From: CAZWLY01 sp964634465
GTDB taxonomy: Bacteria > Desulfobacterota > Desulfarculia > G963662305
Direction: 5' to 3'
Length of the DNA: 64,000 nt
Assembly: GCA_964634465.1 (NCBI GenBank)
Contig: CAZWLY010000005.1
Span: forward strand, 62,001-126,000
Part shown: piece after piece, positions 26,553-35,363 of the stretch
Layout: each line of letters opens with the position of its first letter
Position numbering within the stretch: position 1 is the stretch's first letter
The notes under the pieces: model-generated
Database searches by the model: none
What the model was told of the DNA's origin: nothing
The model's input: only the letters and a program-made list of their open reading frames with translations
Program-made: the position numbers and the translations under genes

Positions 26553-28700
26553 ATGGCTGTCCCGGCCCGAACGGGCGTATTCCTGTGTCGCTGTCAAGAC
26601 GACGCTGAGCCGTCGATGGAGTATAACGTACTGCGCTGGGCCGCCGAGACCGGACTCGAAAGCGACCTGGTGTTCGAGATAGATCATCCCTGCCAGCCCT
26701 CGGGCGCGGCCGAGATGGAAAGGATCGCCGAGGAGAACGAACTCGACTTCATTATCGTCGGCGCCTGTCCCCTGGCCGAACGGGTCCGATGGGCCGGCGG
26801 CGAGGCGGCCGATTCGAGATACGATCGAGACCGCTATCTGTACCTGGACCTCTTCCAGCCGTCCGGAGCCAAGCCGGCGGTCTGCCGGCCCAACGCCATG
26901 GCTGTCCACACCTTGAATCAGGGTCTGGCCAAGGCGGCCGGCCGCGAACTGCCCGAAATGGAGAAGCTGTCCGTCTCCACCCGAGTCCTGGTCGTCGGCG
27001 ACGGCCTGACCGCACTTGTCGCGGCCAGGGAGCTTACTGCCGGCGGCTACGAGGTGGTGCTGCTCTCCCCGGACGATCCGAACGCCTCCATCGAGTCCCT
27101 GCTGGGCCCCGAAGCCGTTGAGCGCGGGGCCGAACTGACCAGGGAGCTCGAGGCCGACGAGCGGGTGACGGTGCTCAAGGGGGCGTCGCTGTTGTATCTG
27201 GGCGGCGCGGCCGGTCGATTCACGGCCCGGGTGGCCACGGCCGACAAACACCTGCTGACCCTCGATCTCGGGGCGGTGGTGCTCGCCCAGGGGCCGCCGC
27301 TCGAGATGAATTCGGGTCGGCTGGGGATCGACGAGTCCAAGCGGGTGATGCCCCTGTCCCGGTTCATCGATCTTTTGGCCAAGCCGGACGAGATCCGCTC
27401 CCTCCTGGCCGATCCGACCGCGCCGCGCATCGGACTGGCCGTCGGCCTGGGCGTCGAATCCCAGCCGTTGGTCTTCCGGGCGGCGCTGACGGCCGCTCGC
27501 CGGGCGGCGGCCGAGTTCGACGCCCCGACGCCGATGTTTCTGGGCAACACCAAGGTCGCCGCGCCCGATCTGGAGGAGCTGAGCCGGACGGCCCGCAGCG
27601 AAGGGGTCATCTTCATCCGGCTGACGGACTCGGACATCAAGACCGGTTTGTCCGACGGCGTCATCCAGATCGATTACACCGACGAGGTCTTGGGCCGCCC
27701 AATGCGAACCGAGCTCGACCTGCTGGCCGTGGACGAGCGGCCCGCGCCGGACGAGCGCTACCTCCGCCTGGTCAACGCCCTGGGACTGACGCTCGGCTCG
27801 GACGGCTACGTCCAACCGGACCGGGTCGCCGCCCTGCCGACGCTGACCCCCCGGGCCGGCGTCTTCGTCGTCGGTCCGGCCAAGGGCCTCGGCGATCTGG
27901 AGACTCAACTCGACGAGGCCGAGGAAGCGGTCTTAGGCGTGAGAAAGCTGTTGAGAAAGGGCGAAGTGGAGGCACCGGTCGAGCCGATGCGCATCGACCG
28001 CAAGCGCTGCGCCATGTGCCTGACCTGCGTCCGGTCTTGCCCCGAAGGGGCGATGGGGTTCCTCGACCACAAGCCGCTGCCCAGCCCCTTGGCCTGCACC
28101 GGCTGCGGCACCTGCGCCGCCGAGTGCCCCATGGACGCCATCCAGCTCATCGGCCAGGAGGACGCTCGTTACGTCTCCCAGATCCAGGCCGCGATGGAGC
28201 GCTCCGAGTCGGGCCTGACCACCGAGTTGGGCCAGCAGATCCTGGTCTTCCTGTGCGCCAATTCCGCAGCCAAGGCCTTGACCTCGGCCCGTCTGGCCGG
28301 CCATGACTGGCCCGAGGGGGTGACCTTCATCGAGGTCCCCTGCGCCTCGAAGATCGACCCCTCCTATCTGCTGTTCGCCTTCAACGAAGGCTTCGACGGG
28401 GTAATGATCGCCTCCTGCTTCGAGAACGCCTGTTACTCGCTGGAGGGCAGCACCTGGGTCGGCTACCGGACCGAGCACACCAAAAGACTGCTGGAGGAGG
28501 CCGGCGTCGACGCCCGGCGACTGGTCAGGGTCAGCGTCGCTCCCAGCATGTCGGCCGAGCTCATCAACGCCATCGAGGACCTGCGAACCAGCCTCGACGA
28601 GCTGGGCCCGACGCGCTTGAAGGCCGGCGCCAGGGTCAGGGAGATGCTCGATCGGTTCGCCGCCCGGCTCGACGCCAGGGACTTCACCCTCCTGCCATAA
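26553..28700 (+). CDS. QmoB-like protein: HdrA-type flavoprotein fused to two [4Fe-4S] and MvhD-like domain
   Basis: The 715-residue protein has an HdrA-type N-terminal domain (G-V-F-L-C-R-C; H-P-C; G-A-C-P, about 1-80) and a FAD-type fold with a degenerate dinucleotide motif (V-V-G-D-G-L-T-A). Two ferredoxin clusters, C-A-M-C-L-T-C-V-R-S-C-P and C-T-G-C-G-T-C-A-A-E-C-P, lie at about 480-535. A C-terminal MvhD-like domain follows (F-L-C-A-N; P-C-A-S-K-I-D-P; S-C-F-E-N-A-C, about 560-690). HdrA plus MvhD fusion is the QmoB arrangement. One cysteine usual in MvhD (the CxxC near F-L-C) is missing. It should pair with the preceding HdrA-like subunit in the cytoplasm. A strong hairpin follows. Confidence 0.83.
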   Translation: MAVPARTGVFLCRCQDDAEPSMEYNVLRWAAETGLESDLVFEIDHPCQPSGAAEMERIAEENELDFIIVGACPLAERVRWAGGEAADSRYDRDRYLYLDLFQPSGAKPAVCRPNAMAVHTLNQGLAKAAGRELPEMEKLSVSTRVLVVGDGLTALVAARELTAGGYEVVLLSPDDPNASIESLLGPEAVERGAELTRELEADERVTVLKGASLLYLGGAAGRFTARVATADKHLLTLDLGAVVLAQGPPLEMNSGRLGIDESKRVMPLSRFIDLLAKPDEIRSLLADPTAPRIGLAVGLGVESQPLVFRAALTAARRAAAEFDAPTPMFLGNTKVAAPDLEELSRTARSEGVIFIRLTDSDIKTGLSDGVIQIDYTDEVLGRPMRTELDLLAVDERPAPDERYLRLVNALGLTLGSDGYVQPDRVAALPTLTPRAGVFVVGPAKGLGDLETQLDEAEEAVLGVRKLLRKGEVEAPVEPMRIDRKRCAMCLTCVRSCPEGAMGFLDHKPLPSPLACTGCGTCAAECPMDAIQLIGQEDARYVSQIQAAMERSESGLTTELGQQILVFLCANSAAKALTSARLAGHDWPEGVTFIEVPCASKIDPSYLLFAFNEGFDGVMIASCFENACYSLEGSTWVGYRTEHTKRLLEEAGVDARRLVRVSVAPSMSAELINAIEDLRTSLDELGPTRLKAGARVREMLDRFAARLDARDFTLLP

Positions 28701-28718
28701 ACCCCAACCGGCATCGAC

Positions 28719-28767
28719 TTCGGCCCGGCCCTTGCACCCGATCGCTCGGGGCGGGGGCCGGGCCGAA
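28719..28767 (+). terminator. terminator-like hairpin ending the sigma-54 operon
   Basis: TTCGGCCCGGCCC and GGGCCGGGCCGAA form a perfect 13-base stem 18 bases past the QmoB-like stop codon. The tail is AAATATAG rather than a T-run. In the same 392-base gap (28701-29092) a promoter follows at 28785; the remainder is AT-richer leader sequence with no gene that I can see. Confidence 0.6.
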
Positions 28768-28784
28768 AATATAGAGCCGCGATC

Positions 28785-28813
28785 TTGACCACAGACCGGT
28801 CTTCTGGTATTCT
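28785..28813 (+). promoter_or_regulatory. candidate promoter of the peptide-type ABC operon
   Basis: TTGACC (five of six) and TATTCT (four of six) are spaced by exactly 17 bases. The start would lie near 28820, leaving a leader of about 270 bases before the binding-protein gene, long enough to hold further control elements that I did not recognise. Confidence 0.5.
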
Positions 28814-29092
28814 CGTCTAACTAGTGGATTAAATTAGTTGTTTCGTCACCTCGCCTCAAACCTGGACAGGCTGAAAAAAATAACCTCTGTATCTTTTTGT
28901 TATCGCGACATAATTGCGACCCTGCCGCCGTTCCGTTTTTGCCGTGAGGGGGCGGAAGGGTTTTCGTGTCTGTCGACACTGCCTCGGGGATGAGAATTTT
29001 TATCGATTGGATTATCTCTAGACCCGGCGACGGCGAAAGCCGAACCGCGACGGCGGCCCGCTTGAGGGACGGCAACCTGGAGGGAGGAACCC

Positions 29093-30742
29093 ATGAGGAA
29101 GAACAAGCTTCACCCCCTGTTCCCGGAACTGGTAATCGACTATCAGCAGGGCAAGCTGTCCCGCCGGGAATTTCTGCGCTTGAGCGCCCTGATCGGCGTC
29201 TCGCTCGGCGTCGCCTCGGCCGCCGTCGGCCTGCCCCGACCTCGGCCGGCCCTGGCCGCCCAGCCCAAGCGGGGCGGCGTGCTCAAGGTCTCGGCTCAGG
29301 TCCAAAAAGTCGATCACCCGGCCCGCTTCTCTTGGCTGATGCCCTCCAATATGTTGCGCCAGGTGGCCGAGTACATGACCTGGACCGACTGGGACAACAT
29401 CACCCACGGCTACCTGTGCCAGAGCTGGTCGGCCAGCCCGGACCTCAAGACCTGGACCTTCAACGTCCGCCGGGGCGTCAAATTCAACAACGGCGACCCG
29501 TTCACCGCCGACGACTGCATCTTCACCATCGCCCAGTGGCTCGACAAGGACGTCAAGTCCTCGCTGTTGGGGCTGGTCGGCGGTTACCTCGATCCCAACG
29601 GCATCGAGAAGATCGACGACTATAAGTTCAAGCTCCACCTGAAGCGGCCCGAGATCGGCGTCCCCGAGCACTTCTTCCAGTACACGGCCATGGTGCTGAA
29701 CCATCGCACCTTCGAGGGCGATTTCTTGAAGGCCCCCCACGGCACCGGTCCTTACACCCTGGAGACCTATAAAGAGGGCGAGATCTGCGTCGTCAAGGCC
29801 CGCCGCGACTACTGGCAAAAAGGAGCGGACGGCAAGCCGCTGCCGTACATGGACGCCATGAAGTTCATCGACATGGGCAGCGAGTCGGCCCCCCAGATCG
29901 CGGCGCTCAAGTCGGGCGAGATCGACTTGATCGACGCCTCGGACAACCCCGGCCCGGCGGTGATGATGGCCGTCAAGAACGACAAAAACATCAAAGTGTT
30001 GCCGGTGACCACCGCCACCGTCCGGGTGCTTCGGATGCGGGTCGATATGAAGCCGTGGACCGACAACCGGGTCCGGACGGCCTTGAAGCTCTGCCAGAAT
30101 CGGGAGAAGATTCTGGCCCTGGCCTACATGAACGAGGGCATGCTGGGCCAGGACTTCCACGTCTATCCCAAGCACCCCGAGTACTGCCAAAAGCCGATTC
30201 CCCCCTATGATCCCCAGCGGGCCAAGGCTCTGTTGAAGGAGGCCGGCTATCCAGACGGGATCACGGTCGATCTGGCCGTCGGAGCCGAGTGGAAGGACAT
30301 CGTTCGCTACGCCGAGGTACTCAAGCAGGACGCCGCCCCGGCCGGGATCAAGATCAACATCAAGACCATGCCGGTCAGCCAGTACTGGGAGAAGTGGACC
30401 GAGGTCGATTTGGGCGTCACCCCCTGGACCCATCGTCCCCTGGGCACCATGGTCCCCAACCTGGCCTACACGGCCGATGACAAGGGCCGGCCGGTGCCCT
30501 GGAACGAGACCCGGTGGGTCGACAAGGAGTTCAGCCGCATCCTGGCCCGGGCCAGCGGCGTGTTGGACGTCGATGAACGGCGCAAGCTCTTCTGCCGACT
30601 GGAGCAGATCCAGATGGAGCGCGGCTCGATCGGCGTCGCCTACTGGATGAACACCTGGATGTGCCCCAGCAAGAGGCTCAAAAACGTCAAGGCCCACCCC
30701 AACCTGATCATGCTCTTCAACGAGGCCTGGTTGGACGGTTAG
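29093..30742 (+). CDS. ABC transporter substrate-binding protein, family 5, Tat-exported
   Basis: The 549-residue protein is a family 5 (oligopeptide/nickel-type) binding protein. The N-terminus has a twin-arginine signal, S-R-R-E-F-L-R-L-S at 23-31 followed by a hydrophobic stretch and A-L-A-A near 53-56, so it is probably exported folded. The mature part has the usual lobes (W-T-F-N-V-R-R-G-V-K-F-N-N-G-D-P-F-T-A-D-D about residue 120). ATG 29093 has GGAGG nine bases upstream. It is the first gene of a four-gene importer operon. The ligand cannot be predicted; family members carry peptides, nickel chelates, opines or sugars. Confidence 0.92.
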   Translation: MRKNKLHPLFPELVIDYQQGKLSRREFLRLSALIGVSLGVASAAVGLPRPRPALAAQPKRGGVLKVSAQVQKVDHPARFSWLMPSNMLRQVAEYMTWTDWDNITHGYLCQSWSASPDLKTWTFNVRRGVKFNNGDPFTADDCIFTIAQWLDKDVKSSLLGLVGGYLDPNGIEKIDDYKFKLHLKRPEIGVPEHFFQYTAMVLNHRTFEGDFLKAPHGTGPYTLETYKEGEICVVKARRDYWQKGADGKPLPYMDAMKFIDMGSESAPQIAALKSGEIDLIDASDNPGPAVMMAVKNDKNIKVLPVTTATVRVLRMRVDMKPWTDNRVRTALKLCQNREKILALAYMNEGMLGQDFHVYPKHPEYCQKPIPPYDPQRAKALLKEAGYPDGITVDLAVGAEWKDIVRYAEVLKQDAAPAGIKINIKTMPVSQYWEKWTEVDLGVTPWTHRPLGTMVPNLAYTADDKGRPVPWNETRWVDKEFSRILARASGVLDVDERRKLFCRLEQIQMERGSIGVAYWMNTWMCPSKRLKNVKAHPNLIMLFNEAWLDG

Positions 30743-30798
30743 GCGACGGCGAGGCGAGCTCATCAGCCGAGGGGTTTTCCTCCCTCCAGGCGGGTCCA

Positions 30799-32100
30799 AT
30801 GGCCAAGTTCATCGTCAGACGCGTAATGCTCCTGGTCTTGACCATGCTGATGGTCTCCCTGGGCGTCTTCATCATCACCGAGGCCTCGCCGGGCAACGTG
30901 GCCCGTAACGTCCTCGGCGCCTTCGTCACCCCCGAGCAGGAGGCCTCGTTTCTGGCCCAGACCGGCTTGGATCAGCCGCTCTGGCGGCGCTACCTGGACT
31001 GGATGATCGGCTCGGACTGGCTAGCCGAGTCGAAAATCGGCCTGGAGCTCAAGCGGATCACGACCGAAAAGGGCTTTCAGGAGTGGTGGGCCGTCGGCGA
31101 GAACGGCGAACTGATCCGCTGGAAGCTGAGAGGCGAGGACCTGATCGCCGTCGTCAGGCGGCCGGACGGCTCCACCGTGGAGCGGCTGGACAACGGCCGC
31201 TGGCACATAAACGGCAAGGGCGCGACCGCCTCCTTCTGGGGGGTGGACATCGACAATCACGCCGTGATGTGGGAGAAGGGAGCCGACCTCAAGGTCTGGA
31301 CCTTTGTCATCGGCAGCGGCTGGAAGCAGACCAGCGGCGGCCCCAAGAGGTTCATCCCCCTGAAAAAAGGCTTTCTGAGGGGCGACCCCGGCGTCTCGTT
31401 CCGGACCGGCCGGCCGGTGGCCGACTCGCTCTTCATCCGCCTGAGAAACTCCCTGGTTCTGGCCGCCATCGCCTTTGCCGTGGTCATGCCCCTGGCCCTG
31501 GTCCTGGGGCTTGTCGCCGGGCTCAAGGAGGGCAGCCGGCGGGACCGCCTCCTTTCGGTGGGCGGAATGATGTTCTCGGTCGTGCCCGAGTTCGCCACTG
31601 GCATCTTTCTGATCCTCATCCTGGCCGTGTGGCTCAAGATCGTACCCGGCGCGACCGTCTTCGGCGAACTGGCGCCCTGGCAGCGGCCGGACATGTTGAT
31701 CCTGCCGGTCCTGACCCTGACCCTGATCGAGCTGGGCTACGTGCTTCGAATCACCCGGGCCTCCATGGTCGAGGTCATGCGGACGCCGTACATCCGCACC
31801 GCCTGGCTCAAGGGTCTGCCCTACTGGCGGGTGGTGATCAAACACGCCGTCAGAAACGCCCTCCTGGCCCCGATCACGGTCATCATGCTCCACGTCAACT
31901 GGCTTTTGGGCGGCATCGTCATCGTCGAGGTCGTCTTCGGCTACCCCGGCCTGGGCAAGTATCTTCTGGATTCGGCCCTCTACAAAGACGTCAACGCCCT
32001 GTTGGCCGGCTCGATGATCCTGGTCGTGGTCGCGGTGGGCACCCAGCTTGCGGCCGACATCATCTACACCTTTTTGAACCCGCGGATCCGCTACGCCTAG
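30799..32100 (+). CDS. ABC permease, DppB type, with large periplasmic insert
   Basis: The 433-residue inner-membrane permease has TM1 at about 8-28 and the BPD_transp_1 core with five further segments from about 217, including the coupling motif (E-V-M-R-T-P-Y-I-R-T-A-W-L-K-G). DppB-type permeases are about 310-340 residues. Here about 117 extra residues (74-190) are inserted between R-Y-L-D-W and L-R-G-D-P-G-V-S, a periplasmic position facing the binding protein. The insert is rich in W, G and alternating polar/hydrophobic residues, suggesting beta structure. Start 30799 has only a weak ribosome site. Confidence 0.9.
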   Translation: MAKFIVRRVMLLVLTMLMVSLGVFIITEASPGNVARNVLGAFVTPEQEASFLAQTGLDQPLWRRYLDWMIGSDWLAESKIGLELKRITTEKGFQEWWAVGENGELIRWKLRGEDLIAVVRRPDGSTVERLDNGRWHINGKGATASFWGVDIDNHAVMWEKGADLKVWTFVIGSGWKQTSGGPKRFIPLKKGFLRGDPGVSFRTGRPVADSLFIRLRNSLVLAAIAFAVVMPLALVLGLVAGLKEGSRRDRLLSVGGMMFSVVPEFATGIFLILILAVWLKIVPGATVFGELAPWQRPDMLILPVLTLTLIELGYVLRITRASMVEVMRTPYIRTAWLKGLPYWRVVIKHAVRNALLAPITVIMLHVNWLLGGIVIVEVVFGYPGLGKYLLDSALYKDVNALLAGSMILVVVAVGTQLAADIIYTFLNPRIRYA

Positions 32101-32127
32101 GCGCGGTCGAGTCGAGACGAGATTCTC

Positions 32128-33060
32128 ATGGCTGAAGCTGAAGCGACAAGCCCCGACGAGATCGAACCCAAACCGCGGCGCGTCGGCCGGAGAGCCGTCG
32201 AGGCGGCGCGGGTCGTCTTCAGGTCCAGGGCGGCCACGGTGGGACTGGCCATCGTCCTGTTCTGGGTCGTCGTCGCCGTGTTCGCCCCCCTACTCACCCC
32301 TTACACCCCCACCGAACAGGATTGGAGAGCGCCCAACCAGGGGCCGTCGCTGAAGCACCCCCTGGGCACCGACGAATTGGGCCGCGATCTTTGGGCCCGG
32401 CTGATCTACGGGGCGAGGGTGGTGCTGGTCGTCCTGCCGGTCACGGAAGACTTCTGGCTGCCGGGCGGCGCCGCGCTGTGGGGCGTTTTGGCCGCCCTCC
32501 TGATCGGTTCCTGCCTCGGCTTGCTCGCCGGCTATCGGGGCGGCTGGTGGGACGAGATCACGATGCGTCTCTTGGACGCCATGATGTCCATCCCGATTAT
32601 CCTGCTCTATTTGATAATCGTCTCGGCCATGGGCGCCTCGGCGGTCAACGTCGTCTGGGCCGTGGCCATCGTCGGCGCGCCGGGCGTGGCCAGACTGGTC
32701 AGGGGGCTGACCCTGGACATCAAGACCAGAGACTACGTCCGGGCGGCCGAAACCAGGGGTGAAAACGGCTGGTACATCATGTTCGTCGAGATTTTGCCCA
32801 ACGCCAGAGGACCGATCATCATCGACGCTCTGCTCAGGGTCGGTTACGCCATCTTCGCCATGGGCACCTTGGGCTTCCTGGGCCTGGGCCTGCCGCCGCC
32901 GTCGCCCGATTGGGGCTCCATGGTGGCCAAGGGGAGGGAGTTCATCCTGACCGGCGCGCCCTGGGCGGCGCTGTGGCCCTCGGCGGCCATCGCCTCGTTG
33001 GTGATCGGCCTCAATCTCCTGGCCGACGGACTCCGGGAAGAGTCGATGCGCTACCAGTAA
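32128..33060 (+). CDS. ABC permease, DppC type
   Basis: The 310-residue inner-membrane protein is the second permease of the importer. It has the N-terminal OppC_N segment (about 22-60), then L-G-T-D-E-L-G-R-D-L-W-A-R-L-I-Y-G-A-R, and the BPD_transp_1 core with coupling loop R-D-Y-V-R-A-A-E-T-R-G. It pairs with the DppB-type permease 27 bases upstream and is followed 10 bases later by the ATPase gene. Confidence 0.92.
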   Translation: MAEAEATSPDEIEPKPRRVGRRAVEAARVVFRSRAATVGLAIVLFWVVVAVFAPLLTPYTPTEQDWRAPNQGPSLKHPLGTDELGRDLWARLIYGARVVLVVLPVTEDFWLPGGAALWGVLAALLIGSCLGLLAGYRGGWWDEITMRLLDAMMSIPIILLYLIIVSAMGASAVNVVWAVAIVGAPGVARLVRGLTLDIKTRDYVRAAETRGENGWYIMFVEILPNARGPIIIDALLRVGYAIFAMGTLGFLGLGLPPPSPDWGSMVAKGREFILTGAPWAALWPSAAIASLVIGLNLLADGLREESMRYQ

Positions 33061-33070
33061 GCGGGGAGCA

Positions 33071-35176
33071 ATGAAGCGGACCGATCGCCAAACCGACATC
33101 GTTCTCAGGATCAGCGAACTGGCCGTCTCCTACCGGACTCGACGCGGAGAGGAGGTCGCGGTCAGGGACGCCTCGCTGACCGTTCGCCGCGGCGAGACGG
33201 TGGGCCTCGTCGGCGAGTCCGGCTGCGGCAAGAGCACCATCGCCTTCGCCATGGTCGGCCGCCTGGGCCCCAACGGGCGGGTCGTGGACGGCCGGATCAC
33301 CTTCGAGGGCCGCGACCTCATCGGCCTGCCTGAGAAGGAACTCAGGCGGCTGAGGGGCGATCGGATCGCCATGGTCTACCAAGACCCGATGCAGGCCCTC
33401 AACCCGGCCCTGAAGGTCGGCGATCAACTGGCCGAGGTCCTGACCTGCCACCGGCGGCTGCCCAGGAAGGAGGCCTGGGAACGCTCGATGGCGATGCTGA
33501 GGCGGGTCCACATGCCCGATCCGGCCGAGATGATGGCCCGCTACCCCCACCAGCTCTCCGGCGGCCAGCAGCAACGAGTGGTCATCGCCATGGCCCTGTT
33601 GAACAATCCCTCGCTGTTGATCCTCGACGAGCCGACCACCGCCCTGGACGTGACCGTGGAGGCGGCCGTGTTGGACCTGATCGAAGAGCTCAAGGCCGAT
33701 TTCGATTCGGGAATCGTCTTCATCACCCACAACCTGGGCGTACTCGCCCGGGTCAGCGACCGGGTGGCGGTGATGTACACTGGCCAGATGGTCGAAGAGG
33801 GGCCGGTGGGCGAGGTGTTCAAGAGGCCGTCCCATCCCTACACCAAGGGCCTGCTGGCCTGCCTGCCCCGGCTGGACCAGTCCAAGACCGTCTCGAGGCT
33901 GGCCCCCATCCGGGGCCAGGTCCCGCCGCCGGATAATCGGGATCCCGAGGCCTGCATCTTCGCCGCCCGTTGCGACTTCGCCGCCGACAGGTGCCGGGTC
34001 GAACGGCCGGGTCTGGTCGAGCTGGCCGAGGCCCACCGGAGCCGGTGCTTCTTCGCCGGCCGGATCGGAGAGGCCAGGCCGAGCCGCGAACAGGGGGAGG
34101 GAAACGGCTTTAACACTCCAGGCCCGGCCGCGTCCGGGGAACCGCTGGTCAGCCTGGAGGGGCTCAAGGTCTACTACGAGCAGGAGGGCGAGAGCCTGGC
34201 CAGTCTGCTCGGTCTGGGCGAGAAGAAGTACGTCAAGGCGGTGGACGACGTCTCGCTGGCCGTGGCCAGGGGGCGGACCTTGGGCATCGTCGGCGAGTCC
34301 GGCTGCGGCAAATCGACCTTGGTCAAAGGGCTGATCGGACTGGAAGAGGTCACCGGCGGCGGGGTCGAGTTCATGGGGGTGGATATCACCGGACCGATCG
34401 GCCGGCGGGAGATGGACTGGATCCGGGAGATGCAGATGGTCTTCCAGAACCCGGACTCGACCTTGAACCCGGCCTATCCGGTCGGCCGCCAGATCGCCCG
34501 GCCGATCAAGCGCTTCAAGACCGTGCCCCGGAACAGGGTCAGGGCCGAGGTCGCCAGGCTGCTTCGGGCCGTGCGGCTGGACGAGTCCTATTACCACCGG
34601 CTGCCCCGGCAGCTCTCCGGCGGCGAGAAGCAGCGGGTCGGCATCGCCCGGGCCCTGGCCGCCAAACCGGACCTGGTCATCTGCGACGAGCCGGTCTCGG
34701 CCCTGGACGTCAGCGTCCAGGCGGCGGTCATCAACCTGCTACTGGAAATCCAGAACGCCTTCGGCACGACGATGATCTTCATCGCCCACGACCTTTCCGT
34801 GGTCCGCTACATCTCCGACCAGGTGGCGGTGATGTACCTGGGCCGGATCGTGGAGATCGGCCCGGTCGAGGCCATCTACGCTCCGCCCTACCACCCCTAT
34901 ACCGGGGCGCTGCTCTCGGCCGTGCCCATCCCCGACCCCGAGGCCGACCAGGCCCGCCTCCGTCTGGTCGGCCAGGTTCCCTCGGCCCTCGACCCGCCGC
35001 CGGGCTGCCGCTTCCACACCCGGTGTCCCCGCCGCGAACTTCTGCCCGACGGCGGCGAGGTGTGCAAGCGCCGAACCCCGCCCTGGCGCCAGGCGGCGGG
35101 CGGGCATCGGATCATGTGCCACCTCGAACTGGAACAACTCGAAAGCCTGGCGCCGGTCATCCATCCGGCCGCCTGA
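33071..35176 (+). CDS. fused double ATPase of the peptide-type importer (DppD-DppF)
   Basis: The 701-residue cytoplasmic protein is two complete ABC ATPases in one chain. The first half (about 12-335) has G-E-S-G-C-G-K-S, L-S-G-G-Q-Q-Q-R and L-I-L-D-E-P. The second (about 355-690) has G-E-S-G-C-G-K-S, L-S-G-G-E-K-Q-R and V-I-C-D-E-P. Each ends with an oligopeptide/dipeptide C-terminal region containing cysteines (C-I-F-A-A-R-C; C-R-F-H-T-R-C-P). In most such importers these are separate DppD and DppF subunits; the fusion removes one gene from the set. It powers the two permeases encoded upstream. Confidence 0.93.
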   Translation: MKRTDRQTDIVLRISELAVSYRTRRGEEVAVRDASLTVRRGETVGLVGESGCGKSTIAFAMVGRLGPNGRVVDGRITFEGRDLIGLPEKELRRLRGDRIAMVYQDPMQALNPALKVGDQLAEVLTCHRRLPRKEAWERSMAMLRRVHMPDPAEMMARYPHQLSGGQQQRVVIAMALLNNPSLLILDEPTTALDVTVEAAVLDLIEELKADFDSGIVFITHNLGVLARVSDRVAVMYTGQMVEEGPVGEVFKRPSHPYTKGLLACLPRLDQSKTVSRLAPIRGQVPPPDNRDPEACIFAARCDFAADRCRVERPGLVELAEAHRSRCFFAGRIGEARPSREQGEGNGFNTPGPAASGEPLVSLEGLKVYYEQEGESLASLLGLGEKKYVKAVDDVSLAVARGRTLGIVGESGCGKSTLVKGLIGLEEVTGGGVEFMGVDITGPIGRREMDWIREMQMVFQNPDSTLNPAYPVGRQIARPIKRFKTVPRNRVRAEVARLLRAVRLDESYYHRLPRQLSGGEKQRVGIARALAAKPDLVICDEPVSALDVSVQAAVINLLLEIQNAFGTTMIFIAHDLSVVRYISDQVAVMYLGRIVEIGPVEAIYAPPYHPYTGALLSAVPIPDPEADQARLRLVGQVPSALDPPPGCRFHTRCPRRELLPDGGEVCKRRTPPWRQAAGGHRIMCHLELEQLESLAPVIHPAA

Positions 35177-35363
35177 GGGGTTGGCTTTCGAGGAGGCTGG
35201 CCAGCGGGCGGAAGACGACCTTCATTCCTTATAAAACAACCGACCGGGCAGAGCTCGAGCCAGGCCGATTGATCTTTGGGCGACCGGCCGGCTATGATGG
35301 TTCGAGGAACCGGCTTCAGGGGACGATTTCGTTCCAGGCCGGAAGGGCGCAGACGCCGGGGTT

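Noticed and set aside
26376..27908. 510-codon open frame opposite the QmoB-like gene
   Set aside because: The forward frame carries clear ferredoxin and HdrA-type motifs; the reverse frame has none.
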